A DNA stretch of 64,000 nucleotides from Xanthobacteraceae bacterium (GCA_029239875.1 JARBUD010000004.1:124001-188000); one strand, 5' to 3'. Shown: positions 17,552 to 24,962, counted from the first letter of the stretch. Made by a program: numbers and translations. Notes: generated by a model from the letters alone, not told the origin.

Positions 17552-19690
17552 ATGAGCGGGCTCGCCCTGCAAGCGGCCGGCGCGGAGGCGCGCAACCTTC
17601 CGCCGCTGCGCGAGGAGCTGGTGCTGGAGCCCGGCTCCACCTTGCGCGGCGGCGCGCCGAGCTGGACGCTGTACGATCCGGTCGCCAACCGCTTCTTCCG
17701 CATAAGCTGGCTGGAATTCGAGATCCTCTGCCGCTGGAACCTGCGCGGCGCGCCGGCGATCGCCGAGCGGATCAGCAGCGAGACGACGCTCGACGTTGAC
17801 GCGCAGGATGTCGAGACCTTCGCCAAATTCCTCGACGATGCCGAGTTGCTGCACCGATTCGGCGAGGAGGGCACCCGACAGTTCGTCGCCCGGAAAGCCG
17901 CGCGGCGCCACGGCTGGCTGACCTGGCTGCTGCACCACTATCTCTTCATCCGCATCCCGCTGCTGCGTCCCGACCGGATGCTGGAAGCGCTGCTGCCATG
18001 GCTCGGCTGGGTCTATAGCCGCACCTTCCTCCTTGTCACCGTGATGGCGGCGCTGGCCGGGCTCTATCTGGTGCAGCGCCAGTGGGACACGTTCATCTCT
18101 TCATTGCCGTGGTTCTTCTCGATGGAGGGGCTGGCGCTTGCGGGGCTGGCGCTGGTCGGTTCGAAATGCCTGCACGAGCTCGGCCACGGCATGACTGCCA
18201 AGCGGTTCGGCTGCCGGGTGCCGAGCATGGGCGTGGCGCTGCTGGTGCTGGCGCCGGTGCTCTATACCGACACCACTGCGGCGTGGCGCCTGCGCGAGCG
18301 CTCCAAGCGCCTCGCCATCGGCAGCGCCGGCATGGCCGCCGAATGCTGCCTGGCGGCCTATGCGCTGTTGCTGTGGAGCTTCCTGCCGGACGGCATCTTC
18401 CGCAGCATCGTCTTCGTCTGGGCGACGACGACCTGGGTGCTGACTGTGCTGATCAACGTCTCGCCGTTCATGCGCTTCGACGGCTACTACCTGCTGTCGG
18501 ATTTCCTCGACGTGCCCAATCTGCAGGACCGGACCTTCGCCCTGACCCGACACTGGATCCGGGAGACGCTGTTCGACTATGGCGAGCCCGCGCCCGAGTT
18601 TTGGCCGTCGCGCATGCGGCGCATCCTGATCGCCTATGCCGTCACAACCTGGATCTACCGCCTTGTTCTCTTCCTCGGCATCGCCATCCTCGTCTATCAC
18701 ATGTTCTTCAAGGCGTTGGGCATCGTCCTGTTCGCCGTTGAAATGTGGTGGTTCATCGTGCGGCCCGTGGTGAACGAGCTCAAGGGCTGGATAGGGCGGC
18801 ACCGGGCACGTAGGCTCAATCGGCGCAGCGCCATCACCTTCGCAGCCATCGCGGTGCTGCTGGCGGCGCTGTTCATTCCCTGGCGCAGCTCGGTCTACGG
18901 CCCCGCGCTGCTCGGCGCCGACACAAGGGTGAAGCTGTACACGCAGATTCCCGGTCGCGTGGCCGCCGTCCATGTCGCGGTGGGCGCTGGCGTGAACGCG
19001 GGGCAGGACCTCATCGAATTCGCCTCCCCCGACATCGCCTATCGCCTGGCGCAGGCGCAGCGGACCGTGGACAGCCTGACCGCGCAGATCCAGTCCGCGG
19101 CGCAGGAACCGGACTTCCGCGCCCGCGCGCAGGTGCTGACCCACGAACTGGAAGGCGCACGCAGCGAGCTGAAGGCGGTCGCTATCGAGCACGACCGGCT
19201 GACCATTCGCGCACCCGTGGCGGGAACCGTCGTGGAATTGGCCGAGCCGCTGGGCATCGGCGAGTGGATGAAGCCCGGCGAACTTCTGGGGTTCATCATC
19301 GACGCGTCGGGCGCCCGCATTGACGCCTATGTCGAGGAGGCCGAGCTGGACCGCATCGCGGTGGGCGATGCAGCGGTGTTCGTGCCCAGCGACATCGGTG
19401 CGCCGCGCGTTCCCGCCAGGATCGCCGCCATCGAGGAAACCGCCATCCGCACGCTGGCCGACCCCGAGCTCGCCTCGCTGCATGGCGGTGCTATCGCGAC
19501 GCGCGCCGGGCCAGACCAGACGATCATCCCGGAAGTGCCGGTCTACCGGGTGAAGCTGGTCCCCGCCACCCCGGTGGCACCACGACGCACGGTGACGGGC
19601 ACGGTGATCATCGACGGGAGGTCAGCCTCGATCGCGCGGCGGGCGTGGCAGAGGATCGTCAGCGTCGTCATCCGCGAGAGCGGCTTCTGA
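17552..19690 (+). CDS. PqqD-like / M50 site-2 protease / periplasmic adaptor fusion protein
   Basis: A 712-residue membrane protein with three parts. Residues about 22-102 resemble PqqD/RRE peptide-binding domains (WTLYDPVANRFFRISWLEFE, then DVETFAKFLDDAELL). Residues about 150-440 form a polytopic M50 metalloprotease with intact zinc motifs: HELGH at 208-212 and N302-V-S-P-F-M-R-F-D310-G. After a further membrane segment (about 428-448) comes a lipoyl-like adaptor (TQIPGRVAAVHVAVGAGVNA and IRAPVAGTVVELAEPLGIGE) with a coiled coil. A strong AGGGAGG site precedes the ATG. It is the last gene of the operon, 42 bp after the GAF-adaptor gene, and probably replaces the inner-membrane component of a type I system. 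Similar M50-adaptor fusions are known in genomes, but I know of no defined role. Confidence 0.82.
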   Translation: MSGLALQAAGAEARNLPPLREELVLEPGSTLRGGAPSWTLYDPVANRFFRISWLEFEILCRWNLRGAPAIAERISSETTLDVDAQDVETFAKFLDDAELLHRFGEEGTRQFVARKAARRHGWLTWLLHHYLFIRIPLLRPDRMLEALLPWLGWVYSRTFLLVTVMAALAGLYLVQRQWDTFISSLPWFFSMEGLALAGLALVGSKCLHELGHGMTAKRFGCRVPSMGVALLVLAPVLYTDTTAAWRLRERSKRLAIGSAGMAAECCLAAYALLLWSFLPDGIFRSIVFVWATTTWVLTVLINVSPFMRFDGYYLLSDFLDVPNLQDRTFALTRHWIRETLFDYGEPAPEFWPSRMRRILIAYAVTTWIYRLVLFLGIAILVYHMFFKALGIVLFAVEMWWFIVRPVVNELKGWIGRHRARRLNRRSAITFAAIAVLLAALFIPWRSSVYGPALLGADTRVKLYTQIPGRVAAVHVAVGAGVNAGQDLIEFASPDIAYRLAQAQRTVDSLTAQIQSAAQEPDFRARAQVLTHELEGARSELKAVAIEHDRLTIRAPVAGTVVELAEPLGIGEWMKPGELLGFIIDASGARIDAYVEEAELDRIAVGDAAVFVPSDIGAPRVPARIAAIEETAIRTLADPELASLHGGAIATRAGPDQTIIPEVPVYRVKLVPATPVAPRRTVTGTVIIDGRSASIARRAWQRIVSVVIRESGF

Positions 19691-19699
19691 GCAGGTGGC

Positions 19700-19727
19700 G
19701 CGTGATTTGCCGGGCCGGAAATCACGC
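19700..19727. terminator. Bidirectional hairpin between convergent genes
   Basis: GCGTGATTT at 19700-19708 and AAATCACGC at 19719-19727 form a perfect 9-bp stem around a GC-rich 10-base loop. It lies 10 bases after the M50 fusion gene and overlaps the stop codon of the convergent AraC gene (19722-19724). It can end transcription from both sides. Confidence 0.6.
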
Positions 19728-20675
19728 CGGGCTGCCGTCGATCCGCCGCTTCAGCCGGCGCAACTGCCCCGGAGTCACCGACTTGTATCGCCGCATGATG
19801 GTCGTCAGGTGGCTCTGGCCGGAGAAGCCCGAGGCTTCGGCTATGGCGGTCAGCGGCAACTGCGTTTCGACGACGAGCCTTTCGGCGTGTGCCACACGCA
19901 GATCGAGCAGGTATTTGTAGGGAGAGCGGCCGAAGGTGGCGCTGAAGGCGTGCAGGAAATGGCTCGGCGACAGCCCCGCCACAGCCGCGAGCGTCGCTAT
20001 GGATATCGGCTCCGCCAGGCGATCGTGCATGAAATCGACGACTCTCCTCCATTCGCGCGGCAGGCGGCGGACATGCGACGGCGTGCCGGCGCCTCGCACG
20101 CTGGAATAGGAGCGCAGAAGATGCAGGCTGAAGAGCGTGACCAGGGAATCGACATAGAGGTCGTTCAGCGCACCGCCGTTGACTAGCGCCTCGCGCATGA
20201 GGCTGGCGATCTTCAATGCCTGCCGGTCGATCGTGCCCGGCTTTGGCGGCTGGAGCTCGAGGTCGGCCTTGTCGAACTCGCTGGCTGCGAGCCCGGCAAG
20301 GGTGGCGGGCTGCAGAGCAAACAGCGCGTTCTTCTTGGCGATTGGCCAACGCGCCTTGAAGTCGACGGCCGCGGGCATGATTTCGAGTGTCCCGATTGGC
20401 GCCGATGTGATGTCGACCCTGTCGGTGGCCAGGGCGGTTTCGCGCGAGGGCTGGGGCGTGAACAGCACGATGGCGAAGTGCGCCGGCGCGCTGAAGGCGA
20501 TTTCCCCCGGCCCGATGCTGGTCAGGGCGACGGCCCCGCCGGGGGTGGCCAGCTTCGGCCCCCAACTATCCGGTACGGCCGCCAGTATCTCCGGATGCGT
20601 GTGGATGATCGGCGTCCCGGCTGCCGGGCCGCTCATCGCAGCACCGTCCGCCGGATTCGAATTGTCGTCCCGCAT
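19722..20675 (-). CDS. AraC-family transcriptional regulator (paralogue of 804-1724)
   Basis: A 317-residue AraC-type protein with an N-terminal sensing half (about 1-195) and a C-terminal double helix-turn-helix (about 205-310), including TLAAVAGLSPSHFLHAFS and AIAEASGFSGQSHLTTIMRR. It is paralogous over its whole length to the regulator at 804-1724, sharing D-S/E-WGPK, the Q-P-x-R-x-x-A-L segment and ELQPPK. It faces the end of the export operon, so the two regulators bracket the cluster. An AGAGG lies about eight bases before the ATG. Whether the pair act on the same promoter, as activator and antagonist or with different ligands, cannot be told from sequence. Confidence 0.9.
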   Translation of the reverse strand: MRDDNSNPADGAAMSGPAAGTPIIHTHPEILAAVPDSWGPKLATPGGAVALTSIGPGEIAFSAPAHFAIVLFTPQPSRETALATDRVDITSAPIGTLEIMPAAVDFKARWPIAKKNALFALQPATLAGLAASEFDKADLELQPPKPGTIDRQALKIASLMREALVNGGALNDLYVDSLVTLFSLHLLRSYSSVRGAGTPSHVRRLPREWRRVVDFMHDRLAEPISIATLAAVAGLSPSHFLHAFSATFGRSPYKYLLDLRVAHAERLVVETQLPLTAIAEASGFSGQSHLTTIMRRYKSVTPGQLRRLKRRIDGSPA

Positions 20676-20910
20676 TCAAGAGCCTCTGCACTTCAGGCTC
20701 ATGATACAAAACGGCCATCCCCCACCGACAAAAAGCTCGCACTTCGCTTTCAGATAACGTTCAAAAATATCACGTAAATGCTCCAAAATCCGAAACAGCA
20801 ACTTGGGACCAAGGCCGAACGACGCATGTACGCGACGCATCGGATCGGCGCCGGAATCGAAGCGTTGCGAAATTTTCGGATATCTGGTGCTCAGTATCCC
20901 GAGCGTAATT

Positions 20911-20940
20911 ATCCCGGCCAAGCGTAGCGAGAGCCGGGAT
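20911..20940. repeat. REP-like palindrome (ATCCCGG family)
   Basis: ATCCCGGC and GCCGGGAT flank a short loop containing AAGCGTAGCGAGA. This is one of several intergenic elements of the ATCCCGG...CCGGGAT type in the window. Confidence 0.65.
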
Positions 20941-20960
20941 CGCTCTCCGATTGCAATGCA

Positions 20961-20994
20961 ATCCCGGATCGGCTTATCGGCCGTCCGGGATGAC
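20961..20994. repeat. REP-like palindrome (ATCCCGG family)
   Basis: ATCCCGGA at 20961 pairs with TCCGGGAT ending at 20992. The inner arms CGGC...GCCG also pair, and the element ends in TGAC. It is almost identical to the copy at 21643-21676. Confidence 0.7.
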
Positions 20995-21010
20995 GTTCCT
21001 GGAACAGCCC

Positions 21011-21490
21011 ATGCCCCTCACCCTTCGCCCCGCCCGGCCGGACGACATCGGGCTCATCCACGACTTCGTCTGCGAACTCGCCGAGTACGAGAAGCTGCGT
21101 CACGAGGTCGAGGCGACGCCCGCCGACATCGAGCGGGACCTGTTCGGCGCCGATCCCAAGGCGTTCTGCGACATCGGTGAGTGGGACGGCGTGCCTGCCG
21201 GCTTCGCGCTGTGGTTCTACACCTACTCCACCTTCCGCGGCCGGCACGGCATCTTCCTGGAAGACATCTTCGTGCGCCCGGCCTTTCGCGGAAAGGGCAT
21301 CGCCAAGGCGCTGATGCGCCGGCTGGCGGCGCGCTGCGTCGAGGAAGGGCTCGGCCGCTTCGAGTGGAACGTGCTCGACTGGAACGAGCCGGCGATCCGC
21401 TTCTACCGCTCGGTCGGCGCGGTGCCGCTCGACGCCTGGACGATGCAGCGCGTCAGCGGCGAGGCGCTGGGCAGGCTGGCGGCGGGGTAG
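21011..21490 (+). CDS. GNAT N-acetyltransferase (diamine acetyltransferase-like)
   Basis: A 159-residue GNAT-fold protein starting at the ATG at 21011, where MPLTLRPARPDD matches the normal beginning of this family; the in-frame upstream start at 20951 lies inside a REP-like repeat. The stretch YSTFRGRHGIFLEDIFVRP followed by the acetyl-CoA loop R-G-K-G-I-A-K-A is typical of the spermidine/spermine (SSAT-like) or thialysine acetyltransferase subgroup, but substrate cannot be fixed by eye. It is cytoplasmic. The gene stands alone, with repeats on both sides, and converges on the Spy-like gene. Confidence 0.88.
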   Translation: MPLTLRPARPDDIGLIHDFVCELAEYEKLRHEVEATPADIERDLFGADPKAFCDIGEWDGVPAGFALWFYTYSTFRGRHGIFLEDIFVRPAFRGKGIAKALMRRLAARCVEEGLGRFEWNVLDWNEPAIRFYRSVGAVPLDAWTMQRVSGEALGRLAAG

Positions 21491-21510
21491 ACCCTGCCAT
21501 TCAGAACACC

Positions 21511-21613
21511 CTCATCCTGAGGTGCTGGCCAGAGGCCAGCCTCGAAGGATGCTCATCCGGGCGCACTCTCACGACCATCCTTCGAGGTCGCTGCGCTCGC
21601 ACCTCAGGATGAG
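21511..21613. repeat. Palindromic intergenic repeat, family A, copy 1
   Basis: Outer arms CTCATCCTGAGGTGC / GCACCTCAGGATGAG-type and inner arms CTCGAAGGAT / ATCCTTCGAGG make a nested palindrome of about 103 bp. The left tip is TGGCC-AGA-GGCCA. It lies between convergent genes. Confidence 0.85.
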
Positions 21614-21642
21614 GATGTACTGGTCTGATAACCGGGGACGCG

Positions 21643-21676
21643 ATCCCGGATCGGCCTTTCGGCCGTCCGGGATGAC
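21643..21676. repeat. REP-like palindrome (ATCCCGG family)
   Basis: ATCCCGGATCGGCC...GGCCGTCCGGGATGAC, nearly identical to the element at 20961-20994, placed between the convergent acetyltransferase and Spy-like genes. Confidence 0.7.
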
Positions 21677-21703
21677 GTTCTTCACGTGAGGGAGCGGGTC
21701 CGC

Positions 21704-22393
21704 TCAGAGCGGCTCGCCCTCGGGGCCGTCGGCAGCGGGGCCGTCGGGACCGCCCGGCATCGGGCCAGGGGCCATGCGGTGATGCATCGGACCGCCCTCG
21801 CCGCGGGGGCCGAAGCGGTGCGGGCCGTGGCCCCAGCCGCGCTTGCCGTCATGGCCGGCGAAGGCCATGTGCGGGTTCTGCGCCTGCCGGAACAGCACGC
21901 CGAAGCGACGCTTCTGCGCCTCGTCGAGGCTGTCGTAGAGCGGCGCGGCCGCGTCGGCGAGCTTCTTCATCGCCTCGCCGCGCTCGACCATGCCGTCGGC
22001 GCGCTGGCGCAGGCGCTCGATCACGTCGGGACGCTCCGCCCTGGCGGTGTCGCCCGTGGCGCTGTCGTCCTTGGTGGCGTCGGTCTTGTCCGCGTCGGTC
22101 TTGGCCTGCTCCGCCTTCGCGGCGCGGCGTTCGGCCCGGCGCTCGATACGCTGCTTCGAGGCGTCCTGAAGCGCGCTCTGCAGCGCCGGCCAGAGCTTCT
22201 CCTGGTCGGGAGTGAGCCGCAGCCCGGCATGCAGCCCGGCGATGCGCGCATCGCTCATGGCGCCGGCGAACTCGGCCATCTGCTCGGGGCTGGGACGTGG
22301 ACGCTCGTTGGAACGGAGCTCCGGCGCGGCGATGCCGAAGGTGGCGCTGGCAAGCAGGGCGGCGGCGGTAGCGGCGATAATCGTGCGTTTCAT
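21704..22393 (-). CDS. Spy/CpxP-like periplasmic protein (LTxxQ motif)
   Basis: A 229-residue protein with a Sec signal (KR, then a hydrophobic core to about residue 22), a helical body with one LTxxQ motif (RLTPDQEKLWPAL), a charged Lys/Asp/Ala-rich linker and a His/Gly/Pro-rich tail. Spy/CpxP proteins are ATP-independent periplasmic chaperones or envelope-stress modulators; this one belongs to the broader LTxxQ group common in rhizobia. The ATG at 22393 is chosen because AAGGAG lies nine bases upstream; the longer in-frame reading to 22528 runs through the leader. That start and its Shine-Dalgarno are enclosed in a strong hairpin (see 22391-22427). The metal-binding-looking tail (HDGKRGWGHGPH) may have a role, but this is speculative. 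Confidence 0.82.
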   Translation of the reverse strand: MKRTIIAATAAALLASATFGIAAPELRSNERPRPSPEQMAEFAGAMSDARIAGLHAGLRLTPDQEKLWPALQSALQDASKQRIERRAERRAAKAEQAKTDADKTDATKDDSATGDTARAERPDVIERLRQRADGMVERGEAMKKLADAAAPLYDSLDEAQKRRFGVLFRQAQNPHMAFAGHDGKRGWGHGPHRFGPRGEGGPMHHRMAPGPMPGGPDGPAADGPEGEPL

Positions 22394-22427
22394 CGGCCTC
22401 ATCTCCTTGAAGAAGGTGAGGCCGATG
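22391..22427 (-). promoter_or_regulatory. Hairpin sequestering the start of the Spy-like gene (possible RNA thermometer)
   Basis: On the minus strand, CATCGGCCTCA (22427-22417) pairs perfectly over 11 bp with TGAGGCCGATG (22401-22391), whose last three bases are the start codon. The 15-base region between contains AAGGAG, the Shine-Dalgarno; four of its bases (AAGG) can pair with CCTT across a CTTC loop. The ribosome-binding site and start are therefore both masked, as in RNA thermometers and other translational switches. Confidence 0.65.
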
Positions 22428-22437
22428 CTGTCTCCAA

Positions 22438-22467
22438 TACCGAAGAACATCAAATGAAACTTCGGTA
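22438..22467 (-). promoter_or_regulatory. Second hairpin in the Spy-like gene leader
   Basis: TACCGAAG at 22438-22445 and CTTCGGTA at 22460-22467 form a perfect 8-bp stem with a 14-base loop, 10 bases upstream of the start-codon hairpin. It may be part of a two-hairpin leader or an operator. Confidence 0.5.
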
Positions 22468-22475
22468 ATGAAGTA

Positions 22476-22511
22476 GAACGACGTTCGGAAATACAGATGA
22501 ACGTCCGTTCA
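22476..22511. promoter_or_regulatory. Two GAACG/CGTTC dyads upstream of the Spy-like gene
   Basis: GAAC-GAC-GTTC at 22476-22486 and TGAACG-TC-CGTTCA at 22498-22511 are related inverted repeats about 22 bases apart centre to centre, i.e. about two helical turns. They lie in the AT-rich part of the spacer where the promoter should be, so a dimeric regulator is likely. Confidence 0.45.
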
Positions 22512-22527
22512 TATTCATAAATATTCA

Positions 22528-23919
22528 TTAACCCGGAGAAATCATCTTCTCCGGGCGGACGACGGCATCAAATTCCTCGTTGGTGACGTAGCCGCCGCCG
22601 ACCGCTTCCTCGCGCAGGGTGGTGCCGTTCTTGTGCGCGGTCTTGGCGATCTTGGCCGCATTGTCGTAGCCGATCTTCGGCGCCAGCGCGGTCACCAGCA
22701 TCAGCGAGCGCTCCAGCGCCGCCTTGATATTGTCCTCGCGCGGCTCGATGCCGACGACGCAATTGTCGGTGAAGCTGATCGCCGCGTCGGAGAGCAGGCG
22801 CACCGACTGGATGAAATTGTACGCCATCACCGGGTTGTAGACGTTCAGCTCGAAATGGCCCTGGCTACCGGCGAAGCTGAGCGCGGCATTGTTGCCGAAC
22901 ACCTGCACGCAGACCTGGGTGAGCGCCTCGCACTGCGTCGGATTGACCTTGCCCGGCATGATCGAGGAGCCGGGCTCGTTCTCCGGCAGCGAGAGCTCGC
23001 CGAGCCCCGAGCGGGGGCCGGAGCCGAGCAGGCGGATGTCATTGGCGATCTTGAACAGCGACACCGCCACCGTGTTGATCGCCCCGTGCGAGAACACCAT
23101 GGCGTCATGGGCGGCGAGCGCCTCGAACTTGTTCGGCGCCGAGGTGAAGGGGAGGCCGGTGATCTCGGCGATCTTGGCCGCCACCTTCTCGGCGAAGCCG
23201 ACCGGCGCGTTGAGCCCGGTGCCGACCGCCGTGCCGCCCTGCGCCAGCTCCATCAGTGCCGGCAGCGTCTGCTCGATGCGGGCGATGCCGTTGGTGACCT
23301 GCTGGGTGTAGCCGGAGAACTCCTGGCCCAGCGTGAGCGGGGTGGCGTCCTGCGTGTGGGTGCGGCCGATCTTGATGATGTGGGCCCACGCTTGCGCCCT
23401 GGCGGCGAGCGCGTCGCGCAGCTTGGTCAGCGCCGGGATCAGTTCGTTGACCAGTTCCTCCGCCGCCGCGACATGCATCGCAGTCGGGTAGGTGTCGTTG
23501 GACGACTGGCTCATGTTGACGTGGTCGTTCGGGTGCACCGGCTTCTTGGAGCCGAGCTCGCCGCCGAGGATCTCGATGGCGCGGTTCGAGATCACCTCGT
23601 TGGCGTTCATGTTGGACTGCGTGCCCGAGCCGGTCTGCCAGACCGCGAGCGGGAAATGCGCGTCGAGCTTGCCGTCGATCACCTCCTGCGCCGCCTGGAC
23701 GATGGCGTCGGCGATTTTCGGGTCGAGATGGCCGAGATCGCGATTGGTCTCCGCCGCCGCCCGCTTGATCACCCCGAGAGCGCGGATCACCGGCAGCGGC
23801 TGCTTCTCCCAGCCGATCTTGAAATTGCCGAGCGAGCGCTGCGCCTGCGCGCCCCAGTACTTGTCGCTCTCCACCTCGATGGGACCGAATGTGTCGGTCT
23901 CGATGCGGGTCTTGCTCAT
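22528..23919 (-). CDS. fumC: Class II fumarate hydratase
   Basis: A 463-residue protein, the usual length of FumC, which interconverts fumarate and malate in the TCA cycle as a cytosolic, iron-free tetramer. The family signature [11 protein letters not shown] is present, with the active-site regions [11 protein letters not shown] and [11 protein letters not shown] start it at the ATG at 23919 ([12 protein letters not shown]); the adjacent ATG at 23922 is equally placed after AAAGG. The ORF extends further upstream, but that part is not family-like. It is divergent from the DUF4169 and RHH genes. A hairpin covers its last codons. Confidence 0.95.
   Translation of the reverse strand: MSKTRIETDTFGPIEVESDKYWGAQAQRSLGNFKIGWEKQPLPVIRALGVIKRAAAETNRDLGHLDPKIADAIVQAAQEVIDGKLDAHFPLAVWQTGSGTQSNMNANEVISNRAIEILGGELGSKKPVHPNDHVNMSQSSNDTYPTAMHVAAAEELVNELIPALTKLRDALAARAQAWAHIIKIGRTHTQDATPLTLGQEFSGYTQQVTNGIARIEQTLPALMELAQGGTAVGTGLNAPVGFAEKVAAKIAEITGLPFTSAPNKFEALAAHDAMVFSHGAINTVAVSLFKIANDIRLLGSGPRSGLGELSLPENEPGSSIMPGKVNPTQCEALTQVCVQVFGNNAALSFAGSQGHFELNVYNPVMAYNFIQSVRLLSDAAISFTDNCVVGIEPREDNIKAALERSLMLVTALAPKIGYDNAAKIAKTAHKNGTTLREEAVGGGYVTNEEFDAVVRPEKMISPG
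22532..22555 (-). terminator. fumC terminator overlapping its last codons
   Basis: CCCGGAGAA at 22532-22540 and TTCTCCGGG at 22547-22555 form a perfect 9-bp stem with a 6-base loop, inside the last codons of fumC. On the minus strand it is followed by TTAATGAATATTTATG, an AT-rich tail of terminator type. Confidence 0.6.
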
Positions 23920-24310
23920 CATCAAAGCCTTTCGGGATCGGGCGTCCGGGTGGCCGTGCCGGCGGGCGGAACGGCGCGGTGGGTTTAGCACGCGGGCGGA
24001 TGAGGGCAAATGCGCCGGGGGCACGCCTGCCCAGCGCGCAAGAATGCCCGCAAAACATCACGAAGCCGTGAGGGAACATACCGATTGATCATGGACGAAA
24101 TCGCAAAAGGTATTAAAATACTACCTTTGATTTCTCACTATAATACCTGTCTTGTCTCAAAATTGCTTCGAATTAAATAATAGACCCGAGAACGCATGGT
24201 GACGCGGTATCTGGCGACATCAAACTTTTGCCGATATTATCATGTCTACAAGTTGAATCGATGACGCATCGACTTATGATCCCGACTATTCTGCTCCCGG
24301 CTGGAAATGG
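23920..24310. other. Divergent AT-rich spacer between fumC and DUF4169
   Basis: No gene is seen in these 391 bp. From about 24080 to 24290 the DNA is strikingly AT-rich for this genome. It contains the inverted repeat AAAGGTA/TACCTTT (24106-24128), a TATAAT at 24139-24144 without a good -35 box on the plus strand, and the dyad TCGATG-ACG-CATCGA (24258-24272). It probably holds both divergent promoters and a regulator site. Confidence 0.5.
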
Positions 24311-24505
24311 ATGCTCGTGGCTGACGTTGTAAATCTCAATCGCTTCCGAAAACGGGCCGCGCGCGATAGCGCGGAACAAACTGCCGCGGCGCGGCGTTTG
24401 GAGTTTGGCCGGACGAAGGCTCAACGCGAGCTGGACGCGGCTGCGGAGCGGTTGAAGGCCAAGTCGCTCGACGGGCACTTGCGCATACGAGAGGACGACA
24501 CATGA
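24311..24505 (+). CDS. DUF4169 family small protein
   Basis: A 64-residue, highly charged Arg/Ala/Glu-rich protein with the family pattern V-V-N-L-x-R-x-R-K near the start, FGRTKAQRELDAA in the middle and LDGH near the end. DUF4169 proteins are short, helical, probably cytoplasmic proteins of unknown function in alphaproteobacteria. They commonly lie beside fumC and a ribbon-helix-helix protein, as here. A GTG at 24317 would match the usual start (V-A-D-V-V-N-L) and has better spacing from GGA, so the true start may be two codons in. Its end overlaps the next gene by four bases. Confidence 0.82.
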   Translation: MLVADVVNLNRFRKRAARDSAEQTAAARRLEFGRTKAQRELDAAAERLKAKSLDGHLRIREDDT

Positions 24506-24780
24506 AGAGCCCCGTGGTTAAGCGGTCGATCGTAATTGCAGGGCACAAGACCAGTGTCAGCCTGGAAGATCAGTTCTGGGATGCCCTGAAGGAAATCGCG
24601 GCCAATCGGCGTAGCACGCTGTCGGAGATCGTGGCCTCCATCGATTCGGGCCGCAATCAGGGCAACCTGTCCTCAGCCATCCGCCTCTATGTCCTGGCGC
24701 ATTATCGAAATCCGCCGAACTCCCGCGACACTATGGAACACGTCGAGCGTCATTCGTCGGCGCGCTCTACCGTTGCGTAA
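24502..24780 (+). CDS. Ribbon-helix-helix domain protein (RHH_4 type)
   Basis: A 92-residue protein with the RHH_4 pattern: K-R-S-I-V-I-A-G-H-K-T-S-V-S-L-E-x-x-F-W at residues 7-26, then ALKEIAANRR, SEIVASID and NLSSAIRLYVL. RHH_4 proteins are small DNA-binding-fold proteins widespread in alphaproteobacteria, sometimes mislabelled as sulfotransferase in databases. It overlaps DUF4169 (ATGA junction), so the two are co-translated. The C-terminal 20 residues are less conserved-looking. It may regulate itself or its neighbour fumC; this is inference from position only. Confidence 0.85.
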   Translation: MKSPVVKRSIVIAGHKTSVSLEDQFWDALKEIAANRRSTLSEIVASIDSGRNQGNLSSAIRLYVLAHYRNPPNSRDTMEHVERHSSARSTVA

Positions 24781-24962
24781 GACGCCACCGTCCCCCATAT
24801 CAGCTGCCCGGCGACGCGTTGTAACCTGATGCCGCGTCACCTATAACCGCCTCTCCGCGTCCATCGCACGGTGAGGCGTGGGCTTTTCTGCACGGCGGCG
24901 TCTCACGGTTCTGCGTTTGCGGTCCCGGGCTCCGCCGGGCGCGCAAACGGAGTGGGCGCGGC

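Larger units (their letters stand above)
20676..21010. other. Intergenic region upstream of the second AraC gene, with REP-like elements
   Basis: The left part (20676-20900) is the promoter region of the AraC gene and is AT-rich around 20700-20800; no clear promoter boxes stand out. The right part carries two REP-like palindromes (20911-20940 and 20961-20994), immediately before the acetyltransferase gene. I see no gene here. Confidence 0.5.

Noticed and set aside
22633-23988. A 451-codon plus-strand frame opposite fumC
   Set aside because: Antisense shadow of fumC, whose signatures are complete on the minus strand.
24139-24144. TATAAT as a plus-strand promoter for DUF4169
   Set aside because: No acceptable -35 box lies 16-18 bases upstream, and the distance to the start is about 170 bases; in an AT-rich island the match can be chance.
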